The notes under the pieces are model-generated. The model did not search any database. It saw only the letters and a list, made by a program, of their open reading frames with translations, and had not been told where the DNA came from. DNA of 64,000 nucleotides from Bursaphelenchus xylophilus (lineage: Eukaryota > Nematoda > Chromadorea > Rhabditida > Aphelenchoididae), in NCBI GenBank assembly GCA_904066235.2, contig CAJFCV020000003.1, positions 3,534,001 to 3,598,000 on the forward strand, read 5' to 3'. Every line of letters begins with the position of its first letter. The first letter of the stretch is position 1. Below, piece after piece: positions 58,443 to 64,000 of the stretch. The translations under genes and the position numbers were made by a program.

Positions 58443-58659
58443 CCTCCTTTCCACTGAATAAATCACTTGACTCTTGAGCTCTCGTCTTGTCTCGTTACTG
58501 GGTTCTCGGGCCTTTCGACAGAATACTACATCCAAAATGTGTTGGAATTTTGACTTCTTTATAGTTTGGGATTGTTTTTTATTACATACATATGTAGGTG
58601 CGCCTTCCTACTCCACCGGGCCCTTATTCCAGTCCAAATCAATTTTCTTTTCTGCAAAG

Positions 58660-60224
58660 ATGCCCCCTAAACTTAGCGATGAATGCGTCATGTACCTTCT
58701 GGAATCCTTCTGCGACTATGACTCGCTGCTGGCACAAAACCCTTGGCGGGCGTATCATCGAATGAGCGTCCCGGTAGGTCTTAATTTTATTCACATTTGC
58801 TTTACTTCAGCTCATCTGTCGACGATACTTCTTCCTCATCTTTAATGGGAGATCGTATTTCTATTCCTCGGAAATTTTCAGTTCCATTGCTTTGAGGGAC
58901 CATCAGCCTGGTGAAATTATGTTCGGACTTGCGGGTAAGAAATCGATCAAAGATCAGAGTTCGGCCGTGCGAAACTGTTGACTTCTGAGGTAATTAAAAC
59001 ATCAAGTTTTTACAGAAGAAACAACACGAGACATGCGCCTGCAAACACCGTTAATCTCATTTTACAAATTGGTTGCAATTACACCTGAAATTGAACCGCT
59101 GCAAGGGCGAGACAAGTATGTGGTCAAAGTCGAAGGAAACAATGACTATACAAGGCCTCTTCTAAAGATTTTGCTTAGTAGGTTCAAATAGTATGTTGCA
59201 TTATTACAATATTTTTCAGAAAATCGAATCCCCGCGCAACATAGGGGTTCTTCTTGGACGTACGATTCTGCGGCCACTGAAGAATTCAACGATGTTGTAG
59301 CCACCGACTTTTCCTACCCTGCCCATCGGCTCTACGGAATGCCGTATCAGCTCAGCGAATTCACGTCTTCTGACCATCGGGTATTTACAGAGGTCAAATT
59401 AGAATGCTGTCATTGTAACGATTGTAAGGCGTTGCCTTACAGAAATCAGCATTTTTTTAGACGTTCCTCACATTTTTCGCATCAAGACGAAGAAACTGAC
59501 CATGTGCTTGGATAACTTTATTTGGTACGATGAGTAAGTTGGCTATGACATCAACTAAATTTATGCTTCTGATCCGCTTTTCTGTAGCCTACCACCAATG
59601 CCCCATCTTGTGGAATTAAGCTGTAAATTTGGAGAAATTGGACTTATGATAAACGACGGAGCTCTCAGATTTTACGAAGAAATCGTTCAAAAGCTGTTTT
59701 CAGCAGCTCCGAATCTCAACTCAATCGCGCTGAGTTGCCGGCCAAGCGTTTTTGGGACCTTGACGGTATGAAATATTATAACTGTGGCTACGGTATTCTG
59801 TTTAGGACCTTGGTGAAGATACAGTGGCTGATTTTTTCCGGACGTTGGAATCAACTTTGGACCTCTTCTCAAAGCACTTCAAAAATATGGATATTAAGCT
59901 GGATTTAGATATCAACCTGCCGCATTCGCTAAGGGTAGGCTTTATTTTTCAATCCTTCAATACGCTTAACATCACCCGAGTATTACATGCCGTTTTTAGG
60001 CCGAACTTGACGCAAAGCTTGACCTCTTCGCCGAGATCCCTGTTCCTATGCTGTTTCACTACTACTTACAGGATCCGCATGTCGACTATTACCTCAAAAA
60101 GCTGTATGATTTGTATTATTGCAATCCGGAGATTCCAAAGCATCTTTTGAACAAAACGATTGGGCTTAGAGTTAATTTCTTTGATGACAATTTTTTGACC
60201 GAAAATAGACTAATGGTTCACTGA
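58660..60224 (+). CDS. tandem-family member K
   Basis: Exons 58660-58773, 58811-58934, 59016-59177, 59220-59423, 59461-59533, 59588-59765, 59806-59934, 60000-60224; family phases; 402 aa. Intact sister of pseudogenes I and J. Landmarks: 'KLSDECVMYLLESFCDYD', 'LICRRYFFLIF', 'ITPEIEPLQGRDKYVVKV', 'NRIPAQH', 'DFSYPAHRLYG', 'IKTKKLTMCLDNFIWY', 'LPPMPHLVELSCKFGEIG', C-terminal 'YYCNPEIPKHLL'. It ends about 200 bp from the convergent receptor gene. No signal peptide or membrane segment. F-box-like N-terminus is an inference; no known domain is certain. Confidence 0.85.
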
Positions 60225-60430
60225 ATTGTCATTGTATATTATGATTAGATATTTATGGAATCTCAATTTTACAAAAATTGCGATATTAAATAAAAAAAAA
60301 TTCTATTTTATTTTTGCAGCATTGCGCATTTGTTTTATTATACTATTATATCTATTTATTTAGTAATGAGTTCTCGTGCTACAAAACAATATTTACATGG
60401 TAAAATACGCTTCTAGAAATAATGTATGTA

Positions 60431-62601
60431 CTATCTAAACTTGTTGTTCAGAATACTGTAGACGTCTGCTTGTCCTAAGGGCTTCGTTGGGAATGAGATA
60501 TTCAATGGCTCTCGGTCGTCATACAACGATGGAGATTCAAGGATAATCCACAACGTGGCCACGTTCATGAGACCAAAAATCCATAGAAATAATCGATCCA
60601 AAACTGTGGCCACGAACACCCAGTCGTCCGAGATCTAAAACCCATTTTGTTTTTTATATTATAGATATACTATTTGATACACTGGGAGACGTTAGCGAGC
60701 ACGTATTTTACCTCCATTTCTTCCTGATACCTTCGAAAATGCTCAGCGATCAACTTGACCTGCTGCAGAAGCTTGGCGAGGATCAGATCATTCACTTTCT
60801 TCCTTGTTTTTCGCTGCTCCTCCTCAACTTGTTGCTGGGATTTGCGGCGGGTCATCTGTTTTTGTATTGAATGTGGCAACGAGTGGGTGCCATTCATACT
60901 TCGCTCAAATTTGACTCCAGTCTCCTAAAAAATAGATTTCAATGTTAGAATTCTCATTAATTCATTCCTGCAGATCTACTGACCGTAAATCCAACCGAAT
61001 TCCCCGGAATCGGCCCATTGAACGAGGTACTCATCATTCTCGGCGGAGGTATTGCTTCCAGACTGTCGTGGGAGTACCCGATCGATGGTGTTCTATAGCT
61101 CATGTAGCTGGGTGGAGCCATTGACGGACGCTTGCTCAAGTACTCCTTGGCCTCTTTGCTTCCGAACTTTGTTTTCGGCAGACTTCCGGAAGGACCGAAA
61201 AGATTGGCAGCGCCCGCAAACAGCTCGGTAGCCACGTGGGGAACGGCGGAAGGACGGCGGACCGCGCGTTCCACCTTCTCCGGGCGCTTTATGAACAACA
61301 GTCTAGACAGAGAGAATTTAAATATGTAGGTTTAAAGTAACTTACTTTGGCAGCAGTTTCATGAATACTGTCTTGGTCCAAGGCGACATAATGTGGGCAG
61401 CTCCACTTCTGAATCGGAAGTTGACGGTGATAACGGAGACAATTGTGGAGAGTGCGACCAATACCATTGTTGTGATTAGATATCGGCCAAACATTGGTAT
61501 CACCAGACTTGTTGGGGGCATTATGTCAATCAAAACCTGAAATGGGCTGATTGAAGATAAATAATAAGTTCACAAACGAGAACTTGAGATAAAAAGTTAA
61601 AAGGAGATCCCTCCAATTTTGCTGACATTTACAAGGGAATACCCCAAGTTCGATGCTCAGATTTTCTTTAAATCTTGAGGATACATTAGGCATGAACTAA
61701 GTATCAATTCCTGAAAGTTTTAGCTCGCGCTTTGCAAGCGCCACCGAGATATTGATCCATCTTTGCCGCCGAGAGAGTACGCTATATGCGGAGAGCGGTC
61801 AGAGAGAAAAACTAATGGCTTTCTGGTCATAACTTTGCCAGTTTCGTGCGGAAAAAGTTGATTTTTTGCATAGACATTACCAATTACAAAAGAAATAGGT
61901 ATGAAACTTTTCGTGGCGGAATTCGACGAAAAATCTTAAATTTTCGCCGACTTTCCATACAAAAATCTCGGTTGTTTCTACAAAGCGCAAGCTAGGATTT
62001 TCGCACATGTTTTAGCAAAAAATATTCTAAATTTGTGCCAGCTTTCATCAAAATCTGAGCGTCGCACTTGGGGTACTTCTCCTGTAAGAAAAAATTTACT
62101 TACCAAGAAGAACACAGTCAACGTGACCAGAATGGAAATTGAGAATGTAATTTTGTGATGCGACAGCAGAAACACGAACGTCGTCAGGAATGAGATCAAG
62201 AAGCACGGCATGATCAGATTGCAAGTGAAGAACAGTGTTTTCCGACGCAAGACGAAGTAATATGTGATGTCAACGTATTTCTCAGGACCACAACAACTTG
62301 CGTACAAAACGGAATGTCTTTCGGATCGAAGAGAAAGAAGATCCCATTCAGCTGATCTGAAAAGAAAGATATATCGATAAATATCCAAAATGATAACTTT
62401 ATGATTATTATTTAAAAAATTTAAGTTAAAAAAAAAATCTTACTTGTAAAAAAAGCTCAAATCCATTCCATTTTCTTTGACCTCAACGGTTGTGCCATTG
62501 TCATCGGCTTGCCGTAGATCCACATAAAAACCCGTGTAGGACCAAGCTCCGAACTTCATATTGCAGTTTTGTAAATCGTATGGGAACCAAGTGACGTCAA
62601 T
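60431..62601 (-). CDS. nicotinic acetylcholine receptor alpha-type subunit, 3' part
   Basis: Six exons, read from high to low coordinate: 62601-62444, 62356-62104, 61536-61346, 61302-60984, 60924-60712, 60634-60431 (445 aa). It begins inside the Cys-loop ('IDVTWFPYDLQNC' has the second Cys), then the vicinal cysteine pair of alpha subunits ('YASCCGPE'), M1 ('CNLIMPCFLISFL'), M2 ('SISILVTLTVFFL'), M3 ('FGRYLITTMVLVALSTI'), a basic cytoplasmic loop of about 200 residues with a coiled-coil-like stretch, and M4 ('LFLWIFGLMNVATLWIIL'). Cation channel of nerve or muscle plasma membrane, by family. The upstream ligand-binding exons are not found in the 1.4 kb before 62601 and must lie beyond the window, past repeats, or be lost. 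Just before M2 the usual GEK is replaced by HHK. Confidence 0.9.
61630..62086. mobile_element. TIR element, CAGGGGAAGTACCCCAAG family, copy 1 (intron of receptor gene)
   Basis: 61632-62084 (453 bp), inverted ends around AAGTACCCCAAGTGCGACGCTCAGATTTT, TA on both sides. Inserted in the intron between the M2 and M3 exons. Interior shares CCGCCGAGAGAG and GTTTTAGCTCGCGCTTTG words with copies 2 and 3. Confidence 0.82.
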
Positions 62602-62956
62602 CTGAACAGATTTGAGAATAAAAAATGGAAGGTTTTCGATTAGATGAGTAATGATATTACAAAGTTTGGACAATGCTCTAGACATTATATTCCAAAAGTT
62701 AGAGCTGATCGGTTCAAAAAATTGTTTCTGTTTGACAGACAAAACTTTGAGAAATGGAGCACAAACGACTGGTTGAATGTGAGTTTGATACGAAAGCTTT
62801 GATCTACTCCTTACTCTAAAGTCAAACCTCTGTATGGCAAACCGCAAGAGATCAAAAATTTTTTTTGATGTAGTGAGTTTGTTGTTCAGAAGTTCTTGTG
62901 TATGTACGTGACAAATCATTATGATAAACTAATTCTCTAAACAAGAAATAAGAAAT

Positions 62957-63189
62957 CTATTTCCAGTGGTTCGAATGTTTTTCAAAGCCCGAATTGGTGA
63001 AGGAGTCGTCGCTGGTCATGTTGGAAAGGCCAAAGCAATGTCTGAAGTTCACGAAGATGTGGTCCTCTTCACTGTGGAAGTCCTCAATAGCTTCAGGAAT
63101 GCCTTGAACATCCCACACCAGTTCAAGTTGAGTAGCGAGAGCTCGAAGAGGAAGTTTGTGGATAACCGGTTTATGTTCGGTAAGAAAAA
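62957..63189 (-). other. exon-like open frame upstream of the receptor exons
   Basis: Minus-strand frame of about 77 codons from an acceptor (GACTGGACAG) to a TAG; contains 'ELVWDVQGIPEAIEDFH' and 'HIFVNFRHCFGLSNM'. Codon use is strongly protein-like, but it ends in a stop and does not match a receptor ligand-binding domain I know. The plus strand has an alternative reading with good splice sites (acceptor at 62965-62966, donor at 63180). It may be the last exon of another gene or a fragment. Confidence 0.35.
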
Positions 63190-63219
63190 CTGTCCAGTCT
63201 TACTTTCCATATTTCTCCT

Positions 63220-63582
63220 TACAGGAGAAGTATCCCAAGGGCGACGCTCATATTTTCTTTAAATTTTGCACACCCATCGGTCACGAACTAAGTATCAATT
63301 CCTGAAAGATTCAGCTCGCGTTTTGAAGGCGCCGCCGAGAGGGTACACTAAATGTGCAGAGCGGTCAGAGAGAAAAACAATTTTTGGCCATAACTTCGCT
63401 AGTTTCGCGCGGAAAAACTTTTTTGTGGGAACCTTTACGGTAGAAATACTTTTCGTGCCGAAGTTCGGCAAAAATAGTCAAATTTTCGCCAACTTTCGAT
63501 CTAAAAATCTCGGTTGTTTCTGCAAAGCCCGAGCTAGGATTCTCGCGTATATTTTGAAGAAAAATATTCTACATTTGTACTA
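63220..63582. mobile_element. TIR element, same family, copy 2 (right end missing)
   Basis: Starts CAGGAGAAGTATCCCAAGGG at 63222 after TA and runs into copy 3 without the right terminal repeat. Confidence 0.75.
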
Positions 63583-64000
63583 ACAGGGGAAGTACTTCAA
63601 GTGTGACGCTCAGATTTTCTTTAAATTTTGCACACACATCGGGTATGGACTAAATATCAATTCCTGAAAGTTTTAGCTCGCGCTTTGCGGGCGCCGCCGA
63701 GATATCGAACGATTTTTGCCGCCGAGAGAGCACACTAAACGTGGAGAGCGGTCAGAGAGAAAAGCGCTTTTTGGCCATAACTTTGGCAGTTTCGTGGGGA
63801 AAAATTTGATTTTTTGTAGAAACATTATCCTTTACAGTTGAAATAGGCATGAAACTTTTCGTGCCGAAATTCGGCAAAAAGTCCTAAATTTTCGCCGACT
63901 TTTGATCTAAAAATCTCGGTTGTTTCTGTAAAGCGCGAGCTAGGATTCTCGCATATATCTTAGAAAAAATTATTCTAAATTTATGCCAAGTTTCATCAAA
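63582..64000. mobile_element. TIR element, same family, copy 3 (cut by window end)
   Basis: Starts CAGGGGAAGTACTTCAAGTG at 63584 and ends at the window edge in the GTTTCATCAAA word that in copy 1 lies just before the right terminal repeat. Confidence 0.75.

Noticed and set aside
62966..63262. Plus-strand 98-aa open frame
   Set aside because: The minus-strand reading has more protein-like codon use; neither is recognisable, so only an exon-like region is reported.

Overview
The window is eukaryotic nuclear DNA, almost certainly from a nematode. The evidence is the many short AT-rich introns (about 35-60 bp) ending in TTTTAG or TTTTCAG, a pair of nematode LYS-type (GH25-like) lysozyme genes, a complete extended synaptotagmin gene, the 3' half of a nicotinic acetylcholine receptor alpha-type gene with nematode-style exons, and a very large load of non-coding inverted-repeat transposons. 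The species cannot be told from the sequence. All coordinates of spliced genes are my own splice predictions, checked by reading-frame phase.

Layout: 1-900, a GGCCC-rich low-complexity tract and unassigned sequence. 1472-4039, two convergent lysozyme-like genes; a satellite-type foldback element sits in intron 2 of the second. 4040-10249, no convincing gene, with three TIR/MITE-like elements and a tRNA-derived repeat. 10250-13765, extended synaptotagmin (12 exons, 820 aa). 14400-20000, two giant palindromes (1.8 and 2.0 kb) that carry a tRNA-like pol III promoter in each arm, plus clustered MITEs. 20080-60224, a tandem array of eleven genes, all on the + strand, of one unrecognised family of about 400 aa. 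Their eight exons have strictly conserved intron phases (0,1,1,1,2,0,0). The N-terminus looks like a divergent F-box and the middle has an LRR-like segment ('MPHLExLxC...AAPNL'). 60431-62601, the nAChR subunit on the - strand, 5' end not found. 61600-64000 also holds three copies of a 0.45-kb TIR element.

The array is the main biological story. Eight members (A-G and K) read through as intact; one (H) has a 1-nt problem at a splice acceptor; two (I and J) are pseudogenes. I and J are each split inside an exon by a large palindromic element (3.4 kb and 2.4 kb), and in both cases the two flanks rejoin in frame once one copy of the target-site duplication is removed. Members B and C are a recent duplication with matching intron insertions, and a spacer copy without the 1.7-kb palindrome at 31661-33339 survives in the window as a pre-insertion 'empty site' at 38553. 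Together these give a readable relative chronology of duplication, nested transposition and gene death.
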